Assembly: GCA_024811115.1 (NCBI GenBank)
Contig: JAKOGH010000043.1
Location: 1 to 11,625, forward strand
DNA: 11,625 nucleotides
Origin: Terana coerulea
Lineage: Eukaryota; Basidiomycota; Agaricomycetes; Polyporales; Phanerochaetaceae
Direction of reading: 5' to 3'
The notes under the pieces were generated by a model. That model made no database searches and was not told the DNA's origin. It saw only the letters and a program-made list of their open reading frames with translations. The first letter of the stretch is position 1; every line of letters starts with the position of its first letter. Below, in pieces: positions 1 through 7,951 of this stretch. The position numbers and the translations under genes were made by a program.

Positions 1-929
1 CCTCAGGGTTAAACTCTCCTCAACGTTACATGAGAGCAGTCCAGGCTGCCGGTCCTCAGAGACAGGTCACCATTTTGCTCATCCCACGAACCACTTCTGG
101 CGGGCTCTACATCAATCCGGTATGTCCGCACACTCCAAGCTAATGGTGCTGTGTTCTCAGCCTGTGCTTCCTCTCTACTTACAGGGTTTACGGACAGGCA
201 ATTGCCACCTACCGAAGACGCCACGCTGCCGGACTCCTACAACGTAGGGCTGGTACGCTACAATTGTTCCTCATCCAATGTCTCTTACACTAACTCCGGA
301 GCAGACAAATCTCGTCGAGCGTCCCAGCGCCGAGGCAGCCGAGCTCGCATCGGACGAGATGCACGACGGCGTGCCTGCGCTGCTGGCCAAGATTGCGCGT
401 TACCAGCCCCGCGTCGTCTGCTTCGTCGGGAAAGGCATCGCCGAAATCTTCTTTAAAGCCGCAGCGGCTCTCATCGCATCTGCAGCGCCAGCTCCGTCGA
501 CGCCGGTAATACTTGAGCCTGCTGAGGACAAGGCAGATGAGGGAGCAGAGTGGTCGACACTGAGTCCGAGTCCGGAGAAGAGGGCGAGGAAACCGACAAA
601 GCCGGCACCAGTCAAGAAGGCGAGGACCAAGAAACTTGTGATTGAAATTGGGAGTTTTCAGCCCTTCAAGGTTGTGCATCCGCCAAGTAGCGTCGTGAAG
701 GAAACCTTGTTCTTTGTTATCCCGAGCTCTTCAGCGCGGGTTGTCGGGTACCAGGTATGTCGTATTTCGAATTCCCGTCTAGGGATAGCCTTTGCCGACT
801 TGCCTTTTACAGCTGCAAGATAAGGTGGAGAAGCTGAAACCTCTGTACGAAGAAATCCAGCGGATGAAGGGCACCGAACCGACGAACTTAGATACGGAGA
901 GTATGCAGGTCATACCGATAGTCCCCTAG
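1..929 (+). CDS. TDG: Mismatch-specific uracil/thymine-DNA glycosylase (TDG/Mug family), 3' part of gene
   Basis: Partial gene; the 5' end lies before the window. Exons read 40-119, 185-252, 305-754 and 813-929 (stop TAG 927-929), joined by introns with GTATGT, GTACGC and GTATGT donors and CAG acceptors. The joined reading starts inside the family's first active-site motif: the exon at 40 supplies the last base of a codon before Pro-Gly, so an AA-ending upstream exon would give Asn-Pro-Gly (the Asn positions the catalytic water in Mug/TDG). It continues with GHHFAHPTNHFWRALHQSG, then YNVGLTNLVERP, VCFVGKGIAEIFFKAA and the second motif FVIPSSSARVVGYQ, all typical of fungal TDG proteins. The enzyme excises U or T from G:U/G:T mispairs in nuclear base-excision repair. 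About 60 residues rich in Pro, Lys and Arg (roughly bases 480-650) separate the last two blocks. A second acceptor at 160 would add eight residues in frame. The family call is firm; the exact 5' structure is unknown. Confidence 0.9.
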
Positions 930-1300
930 CGGCCACAACTCGGGCTCAGCTGGTATATTGTCCTTTCTAGCCGTGTCTATGCATTTGTTTCTTTTTACAG
1001 ACGTAATCCACTCCGGTTGCATATGTAGAAGGTGCGCATGGCACAATTCGGATCCAAGGCTGAAGCTGGTAACAGTAGTAAATACAGTGCGTGCGTCATT
1101 GACGTCGAGGAAGTAGATCGTCAGACGTCTGGAAGCACGGGTGCTCCAACGTTGCGTGCATGGCCATATAGGCACTGGTCGTAGAATTGACGATATCATT
1201 GCTCCGAGCTATTGCTGTCCTCACCTGCTCTGTTAGAGTGGAACATTCTGCGAAGCAAGTGGGACAAACGCACGAGGAAATCGATATGCTGTGGCTTTCG
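930..1300. other. Convergent intergenic region
   Basis: This gap lies between the stop of the glycosylase (+) and the stop of the decayed coiled-coil gene (-). It should hold both 3' ends. I see no convincing gene, repeat or clear polyadenylation signal in it; the ORFs here are short and have no family resemblance. Confidence 0.5.
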
Positions 1301-2123
1301 TCACGCAAGACGGTTCAAAGCTGCGTTCTCGGTGTAAACCTTCGCGTATCGGTCGCACAGCTTCGCATGCGAAACAAGGACCTCCGCGTGCTCTGCCCTT
1401 AACCTGTCCATCTCCTGCTTCATCTCCTGGAGCTCGTCCTGGAGCGCGTCCGCTTTGTTGACCGAAGTCGACAGTTTGTCGCGCAGGGCGACCTTCTCGG
1501 GATCCTCCCTAGGCCCCCGTTGCAAAGCCTGCATCCACAAGTTGTCCCGCTCGGGCTTTTTATTGGCGTCGTGGAGTAGTTTCTTCACGGTAACGCAGAG
1601 GTCGAAAATTTTGTCGTCCTTGGCCGCTATTGTCTGCTCTGCGCTCTCGGCATCGGCGCGGAGTCGCGCGAGTTCCGCGTCCTGCTCTGTGCCCACCACC
1701 TGCGAGGGCTGCCATTCCTTCGCGCGCTGCAGCTCGGCACGCAGTCGCACAATTTCCGCGTCCTTCGCTGCAGCCATCTGTGACACCTGCTGCTTTGCGT
1801 TTCACAGTTCCGCACGCAATCGCGCGAGTTACGTCTCCCTCGATGCGACCATCTCCCTGGTTGCGGCCATTCGTGAGCACCAGGCTCGCTCGCTCCGTAA
1901 GCTTCCAGTTTCCACAACTCCCGCGTTCAGAGGACCAGTGACGGCCATGGACTGTGGCTCACTCGCGAAGCTTCCTTCCTCTCGTACGGGCAGCCCGGGG
2001 AGCAGATCGAGGGGACGGCGAGTCGTAACGAGGTACGCGTTTGACGGCGGTGGAACCCGCAGGCGAGTCCTCGCCGGACTCCAGCTTGCGTGTTGAGTGC
2101 TCCTTCATCCTGATTTCGCGCAT
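1301..2123 (-). pseudogene. Decayed coiled-coil protein gene (copy 1 of a tandem pair)
   Basis: Read on the minus strand, an ATG at 2123 opens a 54-codon Arg/Ser/Pro-rich segment (start MREIRMKEHS). A plausible 61-base intron follows at 1963-1903 (donor GTGAGC, acceptor GAAG), and then a coiled coil runs to TGA 1301-1303. The C-terminal 125 residues align throughout with the copy at 2794-3705, sharing a Lys-Lys-Pro, LWMQAL, DPEKV, LRDKL block and the ending YAKVY.EN.ALNRL. Two in-frame stops interrupt the coil upstream of base 1786: TAA before LARLRAEL and TGA directly after it. By comparison with the repeat unit, each is one substitution away from the expected Glu and Arg codons. The reading frame is otherwise kept, which points to recent inactivation by nonsense changes. 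A TATA-like CATATATG lies at 2235-2242. Function is unknown. Introns hiding the stops are possible, but I found no phase-compatible donor/acceptor pair. Confidence 0.65.
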
Positions 2124-2793
2124 GCTTGACATACGTGGCGAAGCCCAGGAAGTGCAATAAGGGGGAAAGAGGGTTGCAGATGTGATGAAAGTTGAGAGCT
2201 CCTGGGACTGTGTTGGAACAACTCTCCGGGAGCGGCATATATGGTTAGGCGCATGGTCGGGGGTTGCTAGTCCCCAATCTAGGAAAGAATACCGCGGCTT
2301 GATGCCCGCCGGGAATCTTGGAGGATCTCGCGGGGGTCGCGACGAGCTCGTGCAACACCTCTTGTACGGCCAGCGCCTTGGACTAACTTTTGTTCTCCAG
2401 ACCTTTCATTCGGCAGCGATAGCTTCCGTCGATCTAGCAGTGCCGTCTGAGGCCCATGACTCTTGCGAAGATGTCCAGCGGATGGATGCTGCCGGACAAA
2501 CTATTAAAGCGAATAAAGAGCATGGCAGTTATCCCAATATCAACACTTGCCCAGAAAGTATGGCCTGGAATCAGGCGGCAAGTCGCCTAACTTATCAGTA
2601 ATGTGACATACAGATACATACATGTAACTTCGTTCACGTTTGAGATATAACTTGGTGATAACAACAACAGTGCACCTGAACGGGGTTGCGAATAGTAGTT
2701 CAGAGCATACACTGATCTTATTCTTCAGCTGAGCTAAATGAAAAGATGATTGGAAAAAACGCACATATAGCTCATACTACGCCGTGGCTGTGA
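2124..2793. other. Spacer between the two coiled-coil copies
   Basis: This stretch holds the presumed promoter of the decayed copy (TATA-like CATATATG near 2235-2242, minus-strand sense) and the 3' flank of the second copy. A 139-codon plus-strand ORF at 2182-2601 has no recognisable domain and unconvincing composition. I see no transposon ends or long repeats. Confidence 0.45.
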
Positions 2794-3705
2794 TCATGGG
2801 AGACGGTTCAAAGCCGTGTTCTCGGCGTACACTTTTGCGTATTTAGCATAAAGCTCCGCATGTGAGGCAAGGGCCTTGGCATGCTCCTCCCTCAGCTTGT
2901 CCGATTCCTTCTTCTTTTCCTGCACCTCGTCCTGGAGCCTGCACGCCTTGTTCGTCTCCGCCACAAGCTTGTCGCGTAAGCCAACCTTCTCGGGATCGTC
3001 TCCGCCCCTACGCTCCAAGGCTTGCATCCACAAGCCCTCCTGTCCCGGTTTCTTATCGTGTTCTTGGCGTAGTGTATTTAGAGTAGCGCGGAGCTCGAAG
3101 ATCTCGTCGCTCTTGGCCGCTATGACCATCTCCGCGTTCTCAGCGCCGGCGCGAAGCCGTGCGAGCTCCTCGTCCTTGTCCACAACCACCTGCAAAGCTG
3201 CGTCTTTTGTGCTTTGCAGCCGGGTACGTAGCTGTTCGAGTTCGCCGTCCTTCTCAGCACCCAACTGTGTGACGAGGTCCTTTGCGATCTGCAGTTCGGT
3301 ACGGAGGTGGGTAAGGTCCGGGGCAGATTGGCCCTGCGCCTTCTGCAGCTCGTCGTACGCTTCAGCGACGGTCTTGTCCTTCCCGGCGATCACCTGCAGG
3401 GTATGGCCCTTCGCCTTCTTCAGCTCGACGCGAAACCGCGCAAGATGTTTATTCGTGATGACAATCGTCTGCGGAGGTTGGTCACTGGGGCTCTGGAATT
3501 CTTTGTGCAGGCGTGCGATTTCGACGTTCGTTCCGCAAGCCTGGTCCTTCGCGCTCATGAGGTCGTTGCGTAGCTGCACAAGTTCCGCATCCTTCTCCGT
3601 TCCGACTTGTGTCGCCGAAGCCCGTAACTTCTCTGGCTTAGCATAGATATCAGTGTAGACACCGTCCCAAGTTGCCACATCGTCCCGAGCGCGTTTCAGC
3701 TCCTC
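2794..3705 (-). CDS. Coiled-coil repeat protein, C-terminal exon (copy 2 of a tandem pair), family unknown
   Basis: A single open frame of 303 codons runs from just after a TAG (3706-3708) to TGA 2794-2796. It has no ATG in its first 40 codons, so the true start must be upstream. The TAG itself makes a good splice acceptor (GCTGTAG, with CTGAT branch-like sites 12-25 bases before it), so this is probably a last exon. The protein is almost wholly coiled coil. A unit of the form x-E-L-x-x-L-R-x-x-L-x-x-A-K-D recurs with spacings of 21, 25, 25, 18, 25, 25 and 21 residues. It is followed by a non-repeat hinge (Lys-Lys-Pro, LWMQAL, DDPEKV, LRDKL) and a final Lys/Glu-rich helix ending ENTALNRLP. 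No signal peptide, membrane segment or enzyme motif is visible. It resembles generic myosin-tail/SMC-like coils only by composition. Function is unknown; a scaffold or filament-like role is only a guess. Confidence 0.6.
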   Translation of the reverse strand, partial: EELKRARDDVATWDGVYTDIYAKPEKLRASATQVGTEKDAELVQLRNDLMSAKDQACGTNVEIARLHKEFQSPSDQPPQTIVITNKHLARFRVELKKAKGHTLQVIAGKDKTVAEAYDELQKAQGQSAPDLTHLRTELQIAKDLVTQLGAEKDGELEQLRTRLQSTKDAALQVVVDKDEELARLRAGAENAEMVIAAKSDEIFELRATLNTLRQEHDKKPGQEGLWMQALERRGGDDPEKVGLRDKLVAETNKACRLQDEVQEKKKESDKLREEHAKALASHAELYAKYAKVYAENTALNRLP

Positions 3706-3744
3706 CTACAGCGGGCTATCAGCCATCAGTATCCGCCTGGAGTT

Positions 3745-4566
3745 GAGGGCTGTGTTACGCTATTGCTGAGGGCGGCGACCTGCAAGCCATGCTGGGACAC
3801 ATTCACCGCCGCTGCCTCATGTCGTTCGGGCCTTGCACTACTACCTCGGGGTCGCGAACGTTTGGCGGTTAGGTGGCACCGTCGCGGGACTCGTCCTCAT
3901 GTGGCTGCGGCTCGCAACCTCGCTTCATCCGCTGCTGTCGGGCAGCATCCGCTGCATCTGCGTCCTGTCCCTCGACCCCGTTCGCGGATGGCGCACCGTC
4001 AGGGTATCGCCCGTAAGGCGCGTGTCGCGTCTGCGTACTGGGGTTGCCGGAAACTTGCGCATAACTTCTGTATGGTGGTTCCGAGCCGCTGGTACGTGGT
4101 GCAGGGCTCCTAGATCGTCCGCCTGGGCTTCTACTAGCGTTCCGCACACGACTGCGACTCCTGGATCGTTCCGCCACGCCAGGGTGTCGCGCGCGGCTTC
4201 TCGACGGTCCTTCCAAGCTGCTAGTCTGCCGCGTAGGACTTGGAGTTTTGGCGCGGGGTGCTGGTCGGTTGGGGGTTGCGCACGACTGCCCGGCAGTCCT
4301 GCTGAGCTGCATGCATCCCGTGGAGAAACCCTGGACCGTAGGTCCCGGGAGCCGCCACGGGCGAAGACCTGGCGGGATCCGCGAGAGCCAGATGCACGTT
4401 CTGAGCTGCCTGTACACCGCGAAGAGCTGCCAGTGGGGTAGGATCCAGACCTGGATAAGTCGCGTGGATCGTCAGCATGCTGTACACCGTGCTGACTCCT
4501 TGGTGAACCGCCGTTATACATGGCTCTTGGTTCGCGTGGAGTTCGTTTGTTCCTTGCCTTGTCCAT
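3745..4566 (-). pseudogene. Arg/Ser/Pro-rich disordered segment, probable N-terminal part of copy 2, frame-broken
   Basis: Three consecutive minus-strand frames each look protein-like over part of this stretch. The first starts at ATG 4564-4566 (MDKARNKRTPREPRAM) and is rich in Ser, Arg and Gly to about 4290. A second frame carries Arg-Ser dipeptide runs (AERSRSRSRVRNASRSPGG, about 4190-4130) and ends at TAA near 3869. A third frame continues with KRSRPRGSSARPERHEAAA to about 3800, followed by a possible GTGAAT donor that could splice in phase to the coiled-coil exon at 3705. Composition suits an intrinsically disordered, SR-like region. The two frame switches could be indels (pseudogene or sequencing error) or unrecognised introns; I could not find convincing splice pairs. 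Low complexity makes frame choice less certain than usual, and the link to the coiled-coil exon is inference. Confidence 0.35.
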
Positions 4567-4985
4567 CAGTGGGAAAAAATCGTGGCGAGGATTGAGCAGC
4601 AAAGGACGCGACGAAGCGAAATGAAATATTGATGGTCAGGGTCCACCAGCCTGAAAGACGCCGGCCTGTCCCTCAAGCTTCAAGTTTCGCCTCCGCTTGG
4701 GCTGCCGCTGGTCGCGGAGGACTGAGCCTCAGGGTCGCCATGTCGAAGAGGAATCGCTTAAAGCATTTCACAAACTTGACAAGTGGTAGATGTGATGGAC
4801 ACGTTGGTATTAGAAGTGTAAAAGACATGCGCTATTCAAACTACTAATAAAACAGGTAGTCTACAATACTAAGGAGTCCGTATGTATCATGAAGCTCGTC
4901 TCGAGTCATACAATGCGTGGGGGTAAATGCGTGGATGGGGATCGTAGGGAAACGGTCCAAGGATAAAAGCGTCCGCGCTCGGGGC
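4567..4985. other. Intergenic region between the fasciclin gene and the coiled-coil locus
   Basis: Both flanking genes lie on the minus strand, so this gap should hold the fasciclin 3' untranslated region and the promoter of the coiled-coil locus. I see no supported gene. An AATAAA at 4846-4851 lies on the plus strand, where no gene ends. Confidence 0.45.
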
Positions 4986-6405
4986 TTAGAAGAGGGTCAT
5001 GGCGCCGAAGACGACACCGAGAGCAGCGACGGCCATGCCGACGAACTTCTCAGCGCCGAGACCAAGCGCAACGGCGCCGTTCGAGCCGCTCGAGCCGCTG
5101 GAGGACGCGGCGGCGGCCGCGCTGCTGGCGGAAGACGCGATGGCCTGGGTCTGCGAGAAGCCGATGGGCGCGGTCTGCGATGCTTGCGAGGCGGTTGCAG
5201 CAGATGTAGCAGAGGCCAGGCTGCAATGAAACTGTCAGCGACGCACGTACGAGAGACCAACAAAGGAGACGTACGCAGAGCTGGCGGCGCTCGGGTCCGA
5301 GTCAGTGTCGAGGAAGACCGTGTCAATGACATGGATGACACCGTTGGGCAGGAGGACGTCGGGCTGGATGATGAGCGCCGTGAAGTTGCCGAGGTGCACA
5401 TATTGGCCGGTGCCGTTGATCGAGAAGGAGACAGTCTCGCCCGCCTGGGTGGTGTAGTTCTGCGATCCAGCGAGCAGGGGAGAGTACAAGGTCGTGGCGT
5501 TGATCAACTGCAAAGTACGTCAGATATGAACACGCCAAGAAGTAAGGAACATGCGCACGTGGTTGAACAGCACGTTGTTGATCTGAGCGCGGTTGCCAAC
5601 AATGCTCTGCAGGGAGCTGTTCGCGGCCTGGACAGCGGTGTTGTTCGCCGAGAAGAGGGTGAAGCCGTGGTATCCAGTGTTGAACGCATCGAAGAACGGG
5701 ATGTCACTGGTCTGGTTCGTGGTGGAGTTGTAGAACGCCAGGGTAGCGTCCCTCAGCAACGTCTCGAAGCCGGAAAGCGCGGGGTCGTCGGCGGGGATGG
5801 TGTCCTCGAGGTCCTCGGGCACCTCGAGGACGTGGTCGATGACGTAGATAGTGAGGTTGCCGTATGTGGTCATGTTCACCACCGTGGAGTCATTCTTCTG
5901 GTTCAGAACGTGGGTCTTGCCGTCGTTGCGAATAGCCCAGGCGACAACTTGTGGCCTGTTTCCCTCTAGACGAACGGTCTGGTTGTCCGTGTACAGAGTC
6001 TCTCCGAGCGTGACGTTAGGGTATGTCGTGGCCGACGACGAGAAGTTGCCGGGCACGATGTGGTAGGAGAAGACGTCCGTCAGGACGCTCGCATCCCGGG
6101 TGAAGTTGGATGGCGCGGAAGCCCCTGTTCCGAACAGTGAGCATGCGCCTTGGCCGGTGCGTGGGATTGTACTTACAAGCATCGTTATTCGGGGCAAAGA
6201 GAACAAACGGCGAGCCGTCGGAGATGTTCGCCAACAGCTGCTGACCTCCCGCCGTTCCATTGATGGTGGAGGCGACACTGATGAGCTGGGTAAGACCCGC
6301 GCTCTGCAGGGTGCTGAGCAGGCCAGTGAGGAACGTAGCGTTCTGCTGTGCCACAGCCAGCGAGGGCGCGAGGGCGAGACCGAGGAGGGCAGCGGTTTTC
6401 ATCAT
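4986..6405 (-). CDS. Secreted GPI-anchored fasciclin (FAS1) domain protein, two FAS1 domains
   Basis: Four minus-strand exons, 6405-6177, 6124-5559, 5507-5275 and 5220-4986, join to exactly 421 codons (420 residues plus TAA). The introns are 52, 51 and 54 bases, with donors GTAAGT, GTGCGC and GTACGT; CTGAC branch sites are visible in the last two. Residues 1-19 are a signal peptide ending AVA. The first FAS1 domain (about 21-180) shows FVLFAPNNDAW, FSYHIVPG and IYVIDHVLEVP. The second (about 188-332) shows FTLFSANNTAV and VIHVIDTVFL. Residues 344-395 form an Ala/Ser-rich linker, followed by a Ser-Gly-Ser-Asn-Gly stretch and a hydrophobic tail, as in GPI-anchored proteins. About a dozen or more N-x-S/T sites suggest heavy glycosylation. 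Family members act in cell adhesion or wall/surface organisation; the precise role here is not knowable from sequence. A TATA box lies 80 bases before the ATG. Two adjacent ATGs (6405, 6402) make the exact first Met trivially ambiguous. Confidence 0.93.
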
Positions 6406-6484
6406 GATCTCGTGAGGGTGTGAGGGTGTCGTGAATGGGGGAACGTCGAAGGACAGTTGAAGTCGTCGGGGCAGGGGCTGACGG

Positions 6485-6491
6485 TTATATA
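6485..6491 (-). promoter_or_regulatory. TATA box of the fasciclin gene
   Basis: TATATAA on the minus strand, 80 bases upstream of the fasciclin ATG at 6405, which is a usual place for a core promoter in a strongly expressed fungal gene. The short leader between them has CT-rich minus-strand sequence. Confidence 0.6.
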
Positions 6492-7951
6492 GGGCGTCGA
6501 AGCCAGAGTGGGGCATCACGATCGTGGACGTTCCTGTCCTGGCGGCTGGCGGGCATGCGCTCATCCCTGGCCCAGTCTGGTCCCGCCCCTGCCTCGTGGC
6601 ACCGCGCGCGCGAGCCAAACGGCGAGCTGACGTCAAGTTATGAAATGCCACCCGGTTTGTGCGTGCCTCGCGCGTGCGGACGACACCGACTTGTCCTCCT
6701 CCGCACCTTCCATTCCGTCGAACCGAGTACCCAAGTAGCTTCCGCATCCGACCCACTGTTGGAGGCAGCATACCTAGTTTTCTTTTTCTTTCTGCTGCAC
6801 AGGACTCTCCATACTTGACTAGGGACACAGGCAACTCCAGAGCTGCATTTGGGCTTGGAGAAGGACGAACATGTAGCCTGCAAGGCGCTCCGCTGTACCT
6901 GAAAGATGGGCGCCACCGCGCAATATGACGTTCTATGATTTCCTGATCGGGAAGCACACCCGTTCATTTTGATGTGATCTGAGATTTTTGCCATTTTCGC
7001 TCCATTCCGCGAATGCGTTGCAGCTCCGTCGGTCAGCTTTGGGCCTCTGACCCCAGCACACACCCAAGAAACAAAGGACAATAGAATGGGTGAGATGGGA
7101 AAGGGCGAAGCAACAGAAGGGCGGCGTACCAATATTGGAGGGATCAATTCCGGAATTGCCTGAGATGCGCAAGCAAGTTGGACACTTTGCTTGATGATGC
7201 CGTGCTTGCCCCTACTTGCCGGTATGACTTCACTAGGTACGGAATCGTGTCAATCGCAATGCACAGGCACGTCACGGCCCACGCTCTCCAAGGGCCCGAG
7301 GGACATGCGTACCAGTTGGATAGACTTCTGACATACGGGGCGTCTCCACTGGCACCAAGGTCCCGAGCGTACCATCGGTCCCGGTCACCTTGGCAATGGG
7401 CTAGGTTCGATGCGTGAGTACCCACAGAATCCTTCTATAGCTCGCCCTTCGAGACTTGGAGGGCGTGTACGCGCGACTCCGAGTTGTTCTGTCGTGCGAA
7501 CCTTCGGATTCTTGGAAGACGAATGTTGTGACTGACAATGTTGGGAAAGAGACCGGGGTGTACAACTTTACTGACTCGGAATTGAGGCTGCTCTGCACGG
7601 TTGGCACGAGATTCTCCAAGGTTCTAGTAACGAACAGACGTCAGCGCAGCTAATGTTTAGGCGTATGACCAGGGTTTAATACAGTCGACAAGGTTGCCGT
7701 GATGAGCGTTGGCAGAAAAGGATTCTGCATATGATCTGCAATAGAGTTTGTTCTGCGGCCTGCGCATGACTCCGTGGATGAGGGGCACGGCAAACATACG
7801 AAGGTGTCAGCCACATGGGCGAGGGTTTGGACTTCTCTCCAGAGGCTCCTCGAATCAAGCCGACCACTGCCTCTACCCGTGGTACTGGTACGGTCACATG
7901 TATATAGTAGGCATTAGAGCGGGATATCCCCCAGCTTAAAGTAATGAATTG
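6492..7951. other. Long intergenic stretch without a supported gene
   Basis: About 1.46 kb between the fasciclin promoter and the stop of the HAD hydrolase gene. Reading all six frames gives only ORFs below 170 codons with no family motif and no splice-joined continuation that I could recognise. No tRNA-like box A/B pair, long terminal repeat or inverted repeat stood out. It probably holds the fasciclin upstream regulatory region and the 3' flank of the hydrolase gene. A degraded gene too old to recognise cannot be excluded. Confidence 0.5.

Noticed and set aside
1455..2096. Plus-strand Ser/Arg-rich ORF of 213 codons
   Set aside because: It is the antisense shadow of the decayed coiled-coil gene; repeat periodicity and paralogy support the minus strand.
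2182..2601. Plus-strand 139-codon ORF
   Set aside because: No motif, no splice-joined extension and no family resemblance.
2876..3646. Plus-strand Ser/Cys-rich ORF of 256 codons
   Set aside because: It is the antisense shadow of the coiled-coil exon, whose minus-strand frame has clear heptads and a paralogue.
3833..4441. Plus-strand 202-codon ORF, partly hydrophobic
   Set aside because: No domain is recognisable and composition is Trp/Arg/Ser-biased as expected opposite an Arg/Ser-rich minus strand; a plus-strand gene is not fully excluded.
4846..4851. AATAAA polyadenylation-like signal
   Set aside because: It lies on the plus strand, where no supported gene ends; the neighbouring genes are on the minus strand.
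4917..5969. Long plus-strand ORF of 350 codons
   Set aside because: It is wholly antisense to the fasciclin exons and crosses their introns; the Gly/Val/Arg-rich composition is what the reverse of a GC-rich coding strand gives.
7400..7412. GGTTCGA resembling a tRNA B box
   Set aside because: It lacks the CC that should follow and no box A or cloverleaf can be formed around it.
7456..7653. Plus-strand 65-codon ORF
   Set aside because: Short, no recognised motif, isolated in a long intergenic stretch.
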